A stretch of DNA of 64,000 nt from NCBI RefSeq assembly GCF_001632805.1, contig NZ_CP007220.1, positions 3,596,001 to 3,660,000 on the forward strand, written 5' to 3'. Origin of the DNA: Mycobacteroides chelonae CCUG 47445. Its GTDB lineage: Bacteria > Actinomycetota > Actinomycetes > Mycobacteriales > Mycobacteriaceae. Positions 45,157 through 53,824 of this stretch are shown here, piece after piece. Each line of letters starts with the position of its first letter. The stretch's first letter is position 1. A program made the translations under genes and the position numbers. Under the pieces are notes generated by a model. The model did not search any database. It had not been told where the DNA came from and saw nothing but the letters and a program-made list of their open reading frames with translations.

Positions 45157-45561
45157 CCGAACGCTGTTGATTATCTGGGCGATATGGCGCATTGACGACG
45201 CACTGAGACCGGCCGCTCGAAACCCCAACTCGGTAGCCCCGGCGGCCTGCAGTGCATCGATCAGCTCCCCCCGCGCGACAATCTCCTCGGCACGAGCCGG
45301 TGAGTCCACCGTGAAATAGCTCGGATCCACGCTGAAATACCGGGCAAACGCACGCACCAAATCCAGCCGGGGATCAGGCGCCACCCCATTACGTAGTTCG
45401 GAAAGGTACCCCTTGCTCAGGGTAACTCCTGTCTGGTCGCGGAAGTCCGAAATAAACTGCGAGAGAGATAATTCCACCCCGGTCTTGCTGGTTCGTTCGG
45501 CGAAGAGCCGATTGAGGCGATCTGCGAACGAATCCTGATCGGCGTCATCGCCGTGTGGCAT
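45127..45561 (-). CDS. XRE-family helix-turn-helix regulator
   Basis: This 144 aa protein has an N-terminal HTH (FISDFRDQTGVTLSKGYLSELRNGVAPDPRLDLVRAFARYFSV) and a C-terminal helical half that resembles autoregulatory tails of ImmA-controlled repressors. ATG 45561 follows GAGGAG. It is transcribed convergently to the ImmA/seven-helix operon and overlaps it by 30 nt, so the two messages are antisense at their ends. Confidence 0.87.
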   Translation of the reverse strand: MPHGDDADQDSFADRLNRLFAERTSKTGVELSLSQFISDFRDQTGVTLSKGYLSELRNGVAPDPRLDLVRAFARYFSVDPSYFTVDSPARAEEIVARGELIDALQAAGATELGFRAAGLSASSMRHIAQIINSVRSLEGLPPID

Positions 45562-45717
45562 GGCCCACTCCTCAACCCATCAAACCCCGGGGAATTAGGT
45601 ACTGCGTTCATAGTAGTGCACATGCGTCTGGGATTGTGAACGCCCGATCTGGCCGCATTCCTAGCGCCACCGCACCGGTAACGACAGTGTGCACGGCCGA
45701 TTACGACCGTACGTACC

Positions 45718-46164
45718 TCATGTCTGGGATCGTGCCGGGGTTGCGGACTCAGCTTTCTTGAGACGCCTCTTCAACTGCATATTCTTGAGCAGCCGCAGGG
45801 TCAGGCTGGTGGACGTGATCATGGGAATCACCCCAAGAAACGTCCGTTCCGAAGGCGTCGCGCCGTGTAATTGTTCGAGGCTGCCCGCGACGTAGAAGCA
45901 CCCGAGGGTGAATATCGCCGCGGGGATCGAGTACACCAACAGTGAGCCTCGATCCGCGATCACCTGGCGTGCATGATCGAACTCGTCTTGCGACATCGGC
46001 CGCCGCTTGCGAAGCTTCGTCAGCACGGCCGCGTTGCTTCCGATGCGCTCGCTGATCGGTGTGGTGCGCCGGCGCTGTAGACGCCTTACGTACACGAAGA
46101 CGCACCCAACCAGCACTACCTCCACCACGGCCGCCAGCACCGTCAGGGTTGCATATGAGATCAC
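45718..46164 (-). CDS. Small two-helix membrane protein after mmpL
   Basis: This 148 aa protein starts at GTG 46164, overlapping the mmpL stop as GTGA. It has two membrane helices (VISYATLTVLAAVVEVVLVGCVFVYV near the N terminus and LLVYSIPAAIFTLGCFYVAG) and basic linkers. No family is recognised. Its coupling to mmpL suggests an accessory subunit of the exporter. The longer frame from 46305 lies inside mmpL and is rejected. Confidence 0.75.
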   Translation of the reverse strand: MISYATLTVLAAVVEVVLVGCVFVYVRRLQRRRTTPISERIGSNAAVLTKLRKRRPMSQDEFDHARQVIADRGSLLVYSIPAAIFTLGCFYVAGSLEQLHGATPSERTFLGVIPMITSTSLTLRLLKNMQLKRRLKKAESATPARSQT

Positions 46165-49016
46165 CGTTGCACTCCCGCACTCTGCCGCCGTGACGGGCGG
46201 GCGAAAACCCTTGTCGGCCACCAGAACCAGGTTCCAAAAAGCCGCACCAGTGACGGGACAATAAACGATCGCACGATCAAGGTGTCGAGCAGCAATCCGA
46301 TGCATATCGTCGAGCCCACTTGGCCGATCGTGCGCAAGTCACTGGCGAGCATGGCCAACATCGTGAACGCGAAGACAAGACCCGCCGATGTCACCACCGA
46401 ACCGGTACTTCCGAGCGCCCGGATCAGACCGGTGTTGAGCCCGGCCCCCGTCTCTTCCTTCAATCGGGCCACCAAAAGCAGGTTGTAGTCCGACCCCACC
46501 GCAACCAGGATGATGAATGTCAGTGGCAGCACCAGCCAATGCAGCGGCAAGCCAATGAGGTGCTGCCAGATAAGTACCGACAAACCGAATGCGCCGCTAT
46601 AAGAAAACGCCACCGTGCCGATGATCACAAAGGGTGCCATCAAGCTTCGGGTCAGGAACATCATGATCAAGAAGATCAAGACAAATGCGGCGATCGCCAC
46701 AATGAGCAGATCGGATGCGCCGTACTCCTTGATGTCCTTGTCGTTCGAGCCTGCGCCGCCGACATAGACCCTGGCACCCGCCAGTGAGGTCTCCTTCAAC
46801 GCCAGACCCACCGCCTCGGGGAACTGCTCGACGTGTTCTACGCCCTCGGGTCCCATCGCGTTGCCTTCGTGCGTGATCATGAACCGCGCGGCCATACCGT
46901 CGGGCGACATCAGCAGTTGCATCCCGGTCTTGACGTCTTCGTTCTCGAAGCCCTGTCTGGGGATGTAGAAGAAGTCGTCGCTGCGGGATTTGTCGAAGTC
47001 GAGACCCACATTGATCATGTCGTCGAATGTCTGCGTGGTCAGCGTCGATTGCAGGTCGGAGGTTCCGTAAGTGTTGATGATCAGCGCCCTGATGCCCTCC
47101 ATATCGTTGGCCATCACCTTCAGCTGCGAAACCATCTGCGGCAGAAGCTTGTCCACAATTTCAAGCTGGGCCACAGCGTCCTTGATGTCGGCCGCCAGTT
47201 TGTCGACGCTGTCGAGCATGTCGAACAGCGACCGGAAGGCCCAGCACGCGGGGATGTCAAAGCAGTGCGGCTCCCAATAGAAGTAGTTGCGCAGCGGTCG
47301 CATGAAGTCATCGAGATTCGAAACGTACTGATCCATCGCCTCGGTGACCTGCTGCATGTCCTCCATCGTGATGACCGTCGCGTGCATCGCATCGGAAAGT
47401 TTCTGGGTGAGGTCAATCATGTCCCGCAGCACCAAGATGGTGTTTCCCATGATCTCGGCTTGCTGCGCGGTATTACCGTTCTGCCGTTTGGTGAACGGGA
47501 GCTGCTGACCATTGCCACTCCCCTGTGTAGTGAAAAGATAAGGGAGCGTGGCATGTTCCAGCGGCCTACCCAACGGGCGGGTGATGCTCTGCACCATCGA
47601 CACGCCAGGAAGGCGCACGAGGCTCTTGGCCACCCGGTCCAGGGAGATGAAGTCCGCGGAATTTCGCATATCGTGGTCGGACTCGACCATCAGCATCTCC
47701 GTGAAGAGCTTGCTCTTGGAAAAATGGCGGTCCGCCGCCGCAAACCCCTGATTAGCCGGTGCGCCGGCTGGTTGATAGGCACGGTCGTCGTAACTGACCT
47801 GGTACGTCGGCACGAAGACCGCACCCACCATGACGATGATGCTGCTTGCCACGAAGATCGGCACCGGCCAGCGCACCACACTGGTTCCGATGCGGCGATA
47901 CAACTGCGCCTTGGCTTTTGCCTTCGGGTCGAATAATCCGAACAAGCTCCCGACGGTGAGCACGGCCGGCACCAGGGTAAGGGCTGCCGCGATGGTGAGC
48001 ACCATGGCGATGGCAACCGCGGGCCCCATGGTGTGGAAGTAATTCAGCCGGGCAAAGCTCAGGCAATAGCAGGCCCCCGCGATGGTCAACCCGGATCCGA
48101 TAACGACCGGCGCCACCCCGCGGTACGCCGTGTAATAGGCCTCCTCACGACTCTGCCCCGCGTACCGTGCCTCGTGGTATCGCCCCAACAGGAAAATGCC
48201 GTAATCGGTTCCCGCGCCCAGCGTCAGCGATACCACTATGTTGACGGCGAACGAAGACAGCTCGATGTACCCCAGGTGCCCGAGTGTAGCGATGACACCT
48301 TTGGTGACAAGCATTTCGATCAACACACCGGCCAGCGGCAACAACAGCGTCGAGAAGGAGCGGTACACGAGCAACAGCATCACGATAATGAGAATGATCG
48401 TGATGATGGTGATGTTGTTCAGGCTCGAATTCGCGATGTCCAGGGTGTCACCGGCCAATGGCGCAGGCCCACTCACGTAGACCCGGAGACCAGGTGGTGG
48501 CGTCTGCTTCTCGACAATGCCGCGCACCGCCCGGACGGATTCGTTGGCCTGCATCTGGCCTATGTCACCGGCCAGACGCAGCAGCACATAGGTGGACTTG
48601 CCGTCGATGCTTTGCGCGCCAGCCGATGTGATCGATTTCCCCCACAGGTCCATCACATACTGAACGTGCTCGCTATCGTCCTTGAACCGTTGCATCAGAT
48701 CGTCGTAGTAGCGATGATCCTCGTCTCCGAGCACCCGATCCTGCGATTCCAGCACAACCATCGTCAGGCTCGTCGACGTCGATTCCTGGAACTTTTCGCC
48801 GATATGCAGCATGGCATGCTGCGACGGCGCGTAGTGGGGAATCATCGGCCCCGCGAGTTGCTCGGCCACTTTTTCAACCTGCGGCACAAAGGTATTGGTC
48901 GTCACAGCCAGGAACGCCCAGAAGACGATGATCGGCACCGCAAGGACGCGGACCATACGCGGGACCAACGGACGTCTGACCGATATCGGGCCCGTGGGCA
49001 TCTCATGGTTACTCAT
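46161..49016 (-). CDS. MmpL-family RND lipid/siderophore transporter
   Basis: This 951 aa RND protein has two six-helix halves and two periplasmic loops. Proton-relay Asp-Tyr pairs are GTDYGIFLLGRYHEAR and GSDYNLLLVARLKEE. It resembles MmpL4/MmpL5-type members that work with an MmpS partner. ATG 49016 overlaps the mmpS stop as ATGA. The cargo is unknown; the nearby polyketide operon makes its lipid product a candidate. Confidence 0.93.
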   Translation of the reverse strand: MSNHEMPTGPISVRRPLVPRMVRVLAVPIIVFWAFLAVTTNTFVPQVEKVAEQLAGPMIPHYAPSQHAMLHIGEKFQESTSTSLTMVVLESQDRVLGDEDHRYYDDLMQRFKDDSEHVQYVMDLWGKSITSAGAQSIDGKSTYVLLRLAGDIGQMQANESVRAVRGIVEKQTPPPGLRVYVSGPAPLAGDTLDIANSSLNNITIITIILIIVMLLLVYRSFSTLLLPLAGVLIEMLVTKGVIATLGHLGYIELSSFAVNIVVSLTLGAGTDYGIFLLGRYHEARYAGQSREEAYYTAYRGVAPVVIGSGLTIAGACYCLSFARLNYFHTMGPAVAIAMVLTIAAALTLVPAVLTVGSLFGLFDPKAKAKAQLYRRIGTSVVRWPVPIFVASSIIVMVGAVFVPTYQVSYDDRAYQPAGAPANQGFAAADRHFSKSKLFTEMLMVESDHDMRNSADFISLDRVAKSLVRLPGVSMVQSITRPLGRPLEHATLPYLFTTQGSGNGQQLPFTKRQNGNTAQQAEIMGNTILVLRDMIDLTQKLSDAMHATVITMEDMQQVTEAMDQYVSNLDDFMRPLRNYFYWEPHCFDIPACWAFRSLFDMLDSVDKLAADIKDAVAQLEIVDKLLPQMVSQLKVMANDMEGIRALIINTYGTSDLQSTLTTQTFDDMINVGLDFDKSRSDDFFYIPRQGFENEDVKTGMQLLMSPDGMAARFMITHEGNAMGPEGVEHVEQFPEAVGLALKETSLAGARVYVGGAGSNDKDIKEYGASDLLIVAIAAFVLIFLIMMFLTRSLMAPFVIIGTVAFSYSGAFGLSVLIWQHLIGLPLHWLVLPLTFIILVAVGSDYNLLLVARLKEETGAGLNTGLIRALGSTGSVVTSAGLVFAFTMLAMLASDLRTIGQVGSTICIGLLLDTLIVRSFIVPSLVRLFGTWFWWPTRVFARPSRRQSAGVQR

Positions 49017-49483
49017 ACCGACTTGACCCTGCACGTGACGTCAGCGTCCTGATGATCGTCGAACTTCTCGTCTCGCACAACGTCATTGACCAAGATTCGG
49101 CAGCCCACCTCACCACCACGAACCTGAACCGAGATACTCCCGGAGACAACGGTGAGAGTCGTCGCCTCAGTGTGCGACCATGGCAAATCGGCGCCGTCAG
49201 CCTGGTGCGGATGTCCGTAGACGTCCACATACGAAAGCATTGCTCCACTGCCAGTGCCGAATACCTGATAGGTGAGTCGTTTCTGCGTGAAACTGTCTGG
49301 CGCCTGCGGTCCGTTGACGGTGAACACCGGCGGCGGGGAGGATGAATCGTGCACCTTCCACATCGCGACTGCGCCGAAGCCAACCGCGATGATGGACACC
49401 AACGGCATCCAGGCACCCTCCAGGATGCGCCGTACGGCGGAACGGCGGCTCATCCGACGCGCTCGACAAGGAATTTCAGGCAC
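49013..49483 (-). CDS. MmpS-family membrane protein
   Basis: This 156 aa MmpS-type partner has one membrane helix (WMPLVSIIAVGFGAVAMW) and a C-terminal periplasmic beta domain (LTYQVFGTGSGAMLSYVDVYGHPHQADGADLPW) with a Cys pair (VGCRILV, VTCRV). GTG 49483 follows AAGG by 9 nt; ATG 49453 is the alternative. It is first in a three-gene export operon. Confidence 0.9.
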   Translation of the reverse strand: MPEIPCRARRMSRRSAVRRILEGAWMPLVSIIAVGFGAVAMWKVHDSSSPPPVFTVNGPQAPDSFTQKRLTYQVFGTGSGAMLSYVDVYGHPHQADGADLPWSHTEATTLTVVSGSISVQVRGGEVGCRILVNDVVRDEKFDDHQDADVTCRVKSV

Positions 49484-49534
49484 GGAAATACCTTCATGAC
49501 AATATCTTTCGACGGGATTGAAGATCGCGTATGT

Positions 49535-50728
49535 TCAGGCGCCGACGGCGTCGTCGAGCCAGTCGAACATGCGTTGATGAAACAGCAGTAAGGCCCCCTC
49601 ATGGCAATGTTCGCCGGCGCCCTCAGCCTCGGTGAACTTCAGATAGGTCTTAGGGCATTGGAGGGCGTCGTAGAGCATCGAAGGCTGCCCATGGAAGAAC
49701 TGGTCGTTCTCCGCCTCACATACCAGCGTCGGGCACGAAATCTTCTGGGCGACATCAGACAGGTCATACTTCTCAACCTCGTCGAGCAGCGACTGCGCGG
49801 AGTTGACTCCGAACACCCACAAAGCATTTGAGAGCACCCACCGCTGCGAACTCGGGGCCTCGGTCCGATGTGCTATCAGATTGCCCACCGCCGCGACTCG
49901 CTGAGCCGAATCCAGCTTGTGCTCGTCATGCTGTGTCTTAGGCATTCCCGCCGACAGTTTGAACACACTGTCATAAGCAACACATGCCGCGAGCCGGGGC
50001 TCGAAAGCAGCCGCCCGGGGAGCCAGATATCCGCCCATGCTCATCCCCAATAACGCGACTCGGGCGGGGTCAACTCCAGGCAGGCCGAGTGCGAAATCCA
50101 GCACGGGGGTCACCACGGCTTCCCAGTCATGACGGAACGTCACCTTGTCGGCACGCAGCGCGGCGCCCTGACCCGGCCCTTCAAAGATCAGGCAGTTCCA
50201 GCCGTAACGGCGCGCCGCCTCCCCCACCGCGAAGTACATCTCTTCGACGGTCGAATCGAATCCGCCGTGCGCGAGCAAGGTCGGCCCCCGGTCGTCCCCA
50301 CTTGCGTTGAGGTAATAGCCCTCCAATTGGATTCCTTCATAGGGAATCTGCACCCGCTTCCACCGCGCCTGTATCTCCGGTGCACTGCGGAACGTCTCGA
50401 CGGCGCGCGCCGAAGTGTCCAGTACACGGGGATCATTTCCCGGATCGTCGCGAAGGAAGAACTCGGCCGTTCGGTAATAGTTGGACGCACGCAGATAGGC
50501 GGTGCTAGCGCTCACCGCATGCCCGGCTGTCGCACATTCCTCTGCGATCGCGGCAATCCGGTCGGCCAGCGCGCGCCACTCGACGTACCACGACTCCCAA
50601 TCGCCCACTGTGATCCGTTTCGCGGTGGTGACGACCTCGCCGATATCGGCTCCGCCGTAGGCCGTGTATCCGACCGTTCGCAGTGTCTCGAACGAGAACG
50701 ACTCGTCGGTCTCGAAGATGAATCGCAT
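49535..50728 (-). CDS. FrsA-like alpha/beta-hydrolase
   Basis: This 397 aa protein has an N-terminal helical lid (residues about 1-125), then a hydrolase fold with HGGFDSTVEEMYF, nucleophile elbow LLGMSMGGYLAPRAAAF, an acid in CEAENDQFFHG and a His in GEHCHEGALLLFHQRMFDWL. It resembles the 2,6-dihydroxypseudooxynicotine hydrolase and FrsA group. ATG 50728 follows GGGAGG. It is divergent from the TetR gene across a shared 87-nt promoter. The substrate is unknown. Confidence 0.83.
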   Translation of the reverse strand: MRFIFETDESFSFETLRTVGYTAYGGADIGEVVTTAKRITVGDWESWYVEWRALADRIAAIAEECATAGHAVSASTAYLRASNYYRTAEFFLRDDPGNDPRVLDTSARAVETFRSAPEIQARWKRVQIPYEGIQLEGYYLNASGDDRGPTLLAHGGFDSTVEEMYFAVGEAARRYGWNCLIFEGPGQGAALRADKVTFRHDWEAVVTPVLDFALGLPGVDPARVALLGMSMGGYLAPRAAAFEPRLAACVAYDSVFKLSAGMPKTQHDEHKLDSAQRVAAVGNLIAHRTEAPSSQRWVLSNALWVFGVNSAQSLLDEVEKYDLSDVAQKISCPTLVCEAENDQFFHGQPSMLYDALQCPKTYLKFTEAEGAGEHCHEGALLLFHQRMFDWLDDAVGA

Positions 50729-50740
50729 GCCACCCTCCCT

Positions 50741-50819
50741 GTTATCGCAACGGTTAGTTGCCATAAGCTGAGAGTTGCATACCGGGATCACTAACGCAAC
50801 TTATGGAGGCGATTAATGG
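50741..50819. promoter_or_regulatory. Divergent promoter/operator copy A (hydrolase / TetR)
   Basis: The sequence between the two divergent genes carries GCAAC/GTTGC inverted half-sites (50748-50752 and 50758-50762; 50774-50778 and 50796-50800) and an IR CCATAAG..CTTATGG. About 60% of its bases recur in the same order at 53019-53098. It is the probable binding region of the adjacent TetR protein. Confidence 0.65.
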
Positions 50820-51424
50820 CAAATCGGCAGACTGTGCAGGGAGTACGGACCGGTGGCCGCAGCGCGCGAGTCCGGGAGGCGATCCTCGATGCCGCCTTCG
50901 GCGAGCTGATCGAGCGCGGATACGCCGAACTGACAGTGGAAGCCGTCGCCTGCCGCGCAGGTGTCAACAAGACCACCATCTACCGGCGCTGGCCGACGCT
51001 TGAGGATCTGCTCGTAGAGGCCCTCACCGCGTGGTCGCTCGAAGCCATCCCCATTCCAGAAACCGGAAGCATCGAATCGGATCTGCTCTCGACCGGCCGG
51101 GAGCTCGCCACAGTTCTCAACGACGGCGTCGGACGCCAGGTCGCCGCGCTCGTCCTCACCGCCGGTCTCAGGTCCGCACAACTTCGCGAGGCAACCCGGC
51201 GGTACTTCGACCACCAGGTTTTGCGCGCCGCTCCCGTCGTCAGGCAGGCAATCGATCGCGGTGAACTCCCGGCCGAATGCGATGTCGATATGCTCCTCAC
51301 CACGTTTCGCGCGCCGCTGTTCTACCGCACGATCACGACAGGCGATCCCATCGATGACGCGCTGATCATCCACGCCACGCAGATCACACTGACAGCGGCG
51401 CGGGCGGGTCTATTATCCCCCTGA
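50816..51424 (+). CDS. TetR-family regulator
   Basis: This 202 aa regulator has HTH ELIERGYAELTVEAVACRAGVNKTTIYRRWPTLEDLL and a helical C-terminal domain. ATG 50816 follows GGAGG. It is divergent from the hydrolase gene, the classic layout for TetR autoregulation. The repeated promoter copy upstream of the CMD/cyclase operon suggests it controls that operon too. Confidence 0.9.
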   Translation: MANRQTVQGVRTGGRSARVREAILDAAFGELIERGYAELTVEAVACRAGVNKTTIYRRWPTLEDLLVEALTAWSLEAIPIPETGSIESDLLSTGRELATVLNDGVGRQVAALVLTAGLRSAQLREATRRYFDHQVLRAAPVVRQAIDRGELPAECDVDMLLTTFRAPLFYRTITTGDPIDDALIIHATQITLTAARAGLLSP

Positions 51425-51438
51425 CTGGATCGCCCGCC

Positions 51439-52419
51439 TCACTTGATTGCCAACGCAGACACCGGACTACCCGATGCTCCGGTCAGCGGCAGCGGCGACG
51501 CCACGAACATGAACTCGTAGACGCCATCGGTTTTGGTGTCCTCGGACAGCACATCGAGATCGAACATCTCGCCGAAGGCCAGGCCCGTGTGCACCAGGCT
51601 GACCACGTGCAGCGGCTGCCATACGTCAATCTCGTTCGGCAACACCTCGATGCCCCAAGTGTCAGTAGCAACAGCCGCAATATCGTTGTCGCGCAGCCAT
51701 GGAGCGGTATGTAGCGACAATCCGGGCGAGGCGCCGCCGGCGTAATCACCCCAGCTCTCGCGCCGGGCAGCCATGAAGCCGGTGCGGATGATCAGCGCGT
51801 CACCGCACCGGATCTCTAGGTTCTTCGCCGCCAGATAATCGTCCAGATCCGCTGTGGTGATGGCATAACCAGGCTCGAGTGTCTCGACACCCCAGTGTTC
51901 GGCAAGGTCGACGAACACCCCACGGGTGATGATCCTTCCTGTGTAGTTCTGCACCCCATTGCTCCGACTTCCACCAGTACCTGCGTCTGCGACGCGATGT
52001 CCGTTGTACATCTTTCCGCGCCAGAAGAAGTGACACAGCGCATCCCATTGCGTGCCGGACTGAGTGGGCATGACGAGAACGTCGTCGTAATAGCCCGCAG
52101 TGGGTTCGCCGGTGGTTTTCCGCAATTCGGTCAATGTCTGCGTCTCCACCCGTTGCTGCTCGCCAACGAGGTAACCCGGTCCCGAGGTGAGTTGGTAGAG
52201 CTGAGGGTTGACCCTTCCCAGATAACCGTTTTGAGGTCCACCGGCGTCGTAGGCCATCGTCAACGAGATAGTCTTTCCCGCCCTCACCAGCGCTGCGGCT
52301 TCGCAGATCTTCGCTTCAGTGATGAGATTGACCGTGCCCAGCTGATCCTGCGGGCCCCATCTGCCCCAGTTGGAGCATCGCTGGATGTAGCTCTCCAGCA
52401 CCGCGATGTCATCTCCCAT
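51439..52419 (-). CDS. Cyclase-family (kynurenine formamidase-like) metal hydrolase
   Basis: This 326 aa protein is of the cyclase/formamidase family. The metal-binding signature reads QSGTQWDALCHFF where the family pattern is HxGTHxDxPxHF, so two His are Gln, as in a subgroup of actinobacterial members. It starts at ATG 52419, which shares one base with the stop of the upstream gene (TGATG). The function is unknown; ring opening or hydrolysis of an amide or lactone is plausible. Confidence 0.82.
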   Translation of the reverse strand: MGDDIAVLESYIQRCSNWGRWGPQDQLGTVNLITEAKICEAAALVRAGKTISLTMAYDAGGPQNGYLGRVNPQLYQLTSGPGYLVGEQQRVETQTLTELRKTTGEPTAGYYDDVLVMPTQSGTQWDALCHFFWRGKMYNGHRVADAGTGGSRSNGVQNYTGRIITRGVFVDLAEHWGVETLEPGYAITTADLDDYLAAKNLEIRCGDALIIRTGFMAARRESWGDYAGGASPGLSLHTAPWLRDNDIAAVATDTWGIEVLPNEIDVWQPLHVVSLVHTGLAFGEMFDLDVLSEDTKTDGVYEFMFVASPLPLTGASGSPVSALAIK

Positions 52420-53009
52420 CAGAGCCGTCCGGCCCTGATGTGCGCATCGACGGCAGACCACTTAACGGGCCCGTCATCCGGTTGCACTCCAAGCGATTTG
52501 AGGAACGAGGCGCACAACACGTAGGTACCCGCCAATAAGGTGATTTCAGCAATTTCGTTGTCGGGAAAATGCTTTCGTAGCTCAGCCAGGGCATTTTCCT
52601 CGGCACCGATATTCGCAACAAGCGAGTCGACGTACCCGACCAGCGCAGTGAGTGATGAATCGCCGAACTCCCGACGCTCCGGGTCGATCAGTCCTGCCAG
52701 CAACTCCGGGGTGGTTCCGGTCCGCAAAGCCTCCGATTTATGTTGCACCAGTTGATAATCACAACCAGCGACAGCACCGACCCGAATGATGACACGCTCA
52801 CGCAGCTGTGCCGTGATCTTGGCGTGGCGGAAGCTCAGCGCGTATTTCAGGTACGGGACCGTCTGTCCATGCGTGTGCAGCATCATCCGAGTCAGGTTGA
52901 TCGGAAATAGCTCGTATTCCGACTCCTTCTCGTCACCGAGCTCCGGATACGGAAAAGCCGTCACGACAACCTCTTTCCACGAACGTCCATCCAGCCACCC
53001 AATCGTCAC
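52419..53009 (-). CDS. Carboxymuconolactone decarboxylase (AhpD-like) family protein
   Basis: This 196 aa helical protein is of the CMD/AhpD fold (HGQTVPYLKYALSFRHAKITAQLRERVIIRVGAVAGCDYQLVQHKSEA). The AhpD C-x2-C redox motif is absent; a single Cys remains (GCDYQ), and His is retained. GTG 53009 is the longest start; GTG 52964 with AGAGG 6 nt upstream may be the true one. It is translationally coupled to the cyclase gene. Promoter copy B lies directly upstream. Confidence 0.8.
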   Translation of the reverse strand: MTIGWLDGRSWKEVVVTAFPYPELGDEKESEYELFPINLTRMMLHTHGQTVPYLKYALSFRHAKITAQLRERVIIRVGAVAGCDYQLVQHKSEALRTGTTPELLAGLIDPERREFGDSSLTALVGYVDSLVANIGAEENALAELRKHFPDNEIAEITLLAGTYVLCASFLKSLGVQPDDGPVKWSAVDAHIRAGRL

Positions 53010-53018
53010 CCCTCGATG

Positions 53019-53098
53019 CTTATTGCAACGATTCGTCGCTATAAAACACAGGCTTGCATATGCCCCCCATTAAAGCAACCTACAGGGGCGATTATCGG
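53019..53098. promoter_or_regulatory. Promoter/operator copy B upstream of the CMD-cyclase operon
   Basis: About 80 nt align with 50741-50819 at roughly 60% identity, with conserved blocks TTAT-GCAACG, ATAA, TTGCATA, GCAAC-TA and GGCGATTA. The last block corresponds to the ribosome-binding region and start of the TetR gene in copy A, but the ATG is lost here. It looks like a duplicated, partly decayed divergent promoter. Confidence 0.6.
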
Positions 53099-53101
53099 GT
53101 A

Positions 53102-53824
53102 TCAGGACACCGCCCGGATGTTTTGTTGGCCCGCCGCAACCGCAGCCAACGCGAAGACCCGGAGCCGCAGCGCCAGTGGATCGGCATCGAAAAAGTGACC
53201 GCCCGCTTGGTATTCGATGCTCACCCGCTCGCCTAGATCCGCCCACCCCGCGGTCTGTTCGGGTGTAACGAGGCGATCGCCGTCGGCGCCGATCACATGC
53301 ACCGGGATGTCCAGCATGTCATCAGCGTGGTCGTGCTCGTAGAGGCCGCACATCCGCAGATCGTCGCGTATGACCGGGAGCATCGGTGCCAGCCATTCGG
53401 GACGTTTGACCAGATCCGCAGGCACCCCGCCAATCGCGTTGAGCAGCTGAACTAACTCCCGGTCTCCCAAGCTATCTACATCGATCGACGGCCTCATCCG
53501 GGGTGACCAGCTGGCAGCAACAATCAATGCTGCCGGCGCCGGGTGAGCTGAGTTCCGCACCAATCGCCGAGCCGTCAGATAGGCGAGTAACCCGCCCATG
53601 CTGTGGCCATAAAGCACGTACGGCTCACGGAAGTGCTCCACATACTCGGCCAGTAGATGATCGATCAATTCGCTCGTCGACCTGTGAATGCGGCGGCCTG
53701 TGACCGGACGGGTAGTCGGGAGCACCACCGGGACGATGTCCAGTGCCGGGCCTGCGGCGTTGTACCAGGAACGAAAGGCGGTTGCGGCGCCACCAGCGTG
53801 ATGGAAGCAGAGCAGACGAGTCAT
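53102..53824 (-). CDS. Type II thioesterase
   Basis: This 240 aa protein is typical of polyketide/non-ribosomal peptide editing thioesterases: N-terminal LLCFHHAGGAATAFRSW, nucleophile GHSMGGLLAYLTARRL (Ser75), acid in VIGADGDRLVTP and late His in YQAGGHFFD. It removes wrong acyl groups from ACPs, or could release the product. It starts within the stop of the upstream gene (ATGA). It is the last gene of the tetronate-type operon. Confidence 0.92.
   Translation of the reverse strand: MTRLLCFHHAGGAATAFRSWYNAAGPALDIVPVVLPTTRPVTGRRIHRSTSELIDHLLAEYVEHFREPYVLYGHSMGGLLAYLTARRLVRNSAHPAPAALIVAASWSPRMRPSIDVDSLGDRELVQLLNAIGGVPADLVKRPEWLAPMLPVIRDDLRMCGLYEHDHADDMLDIPVHVIGADGDRLVTPEQTAGWADLGERVSIEYQAGGHFFDADPLALRLRVFALAAVAAGQQNIRAVS

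Noticed and set aside
43536..45561. ImmA/IrrE plus XRE as remnant of a prophage or integrative element
   Set aside because: No integrase, terminase, capsid or att-like repeat was seen; the genes are tied to metabolic genes and to a MAB_1171c-type protein.
46833..49052. Two long plus-strand frames opposite mmpL
   Set aside because: Antisense to a well-defined RND transporter; no ribosome-binding site or family features.
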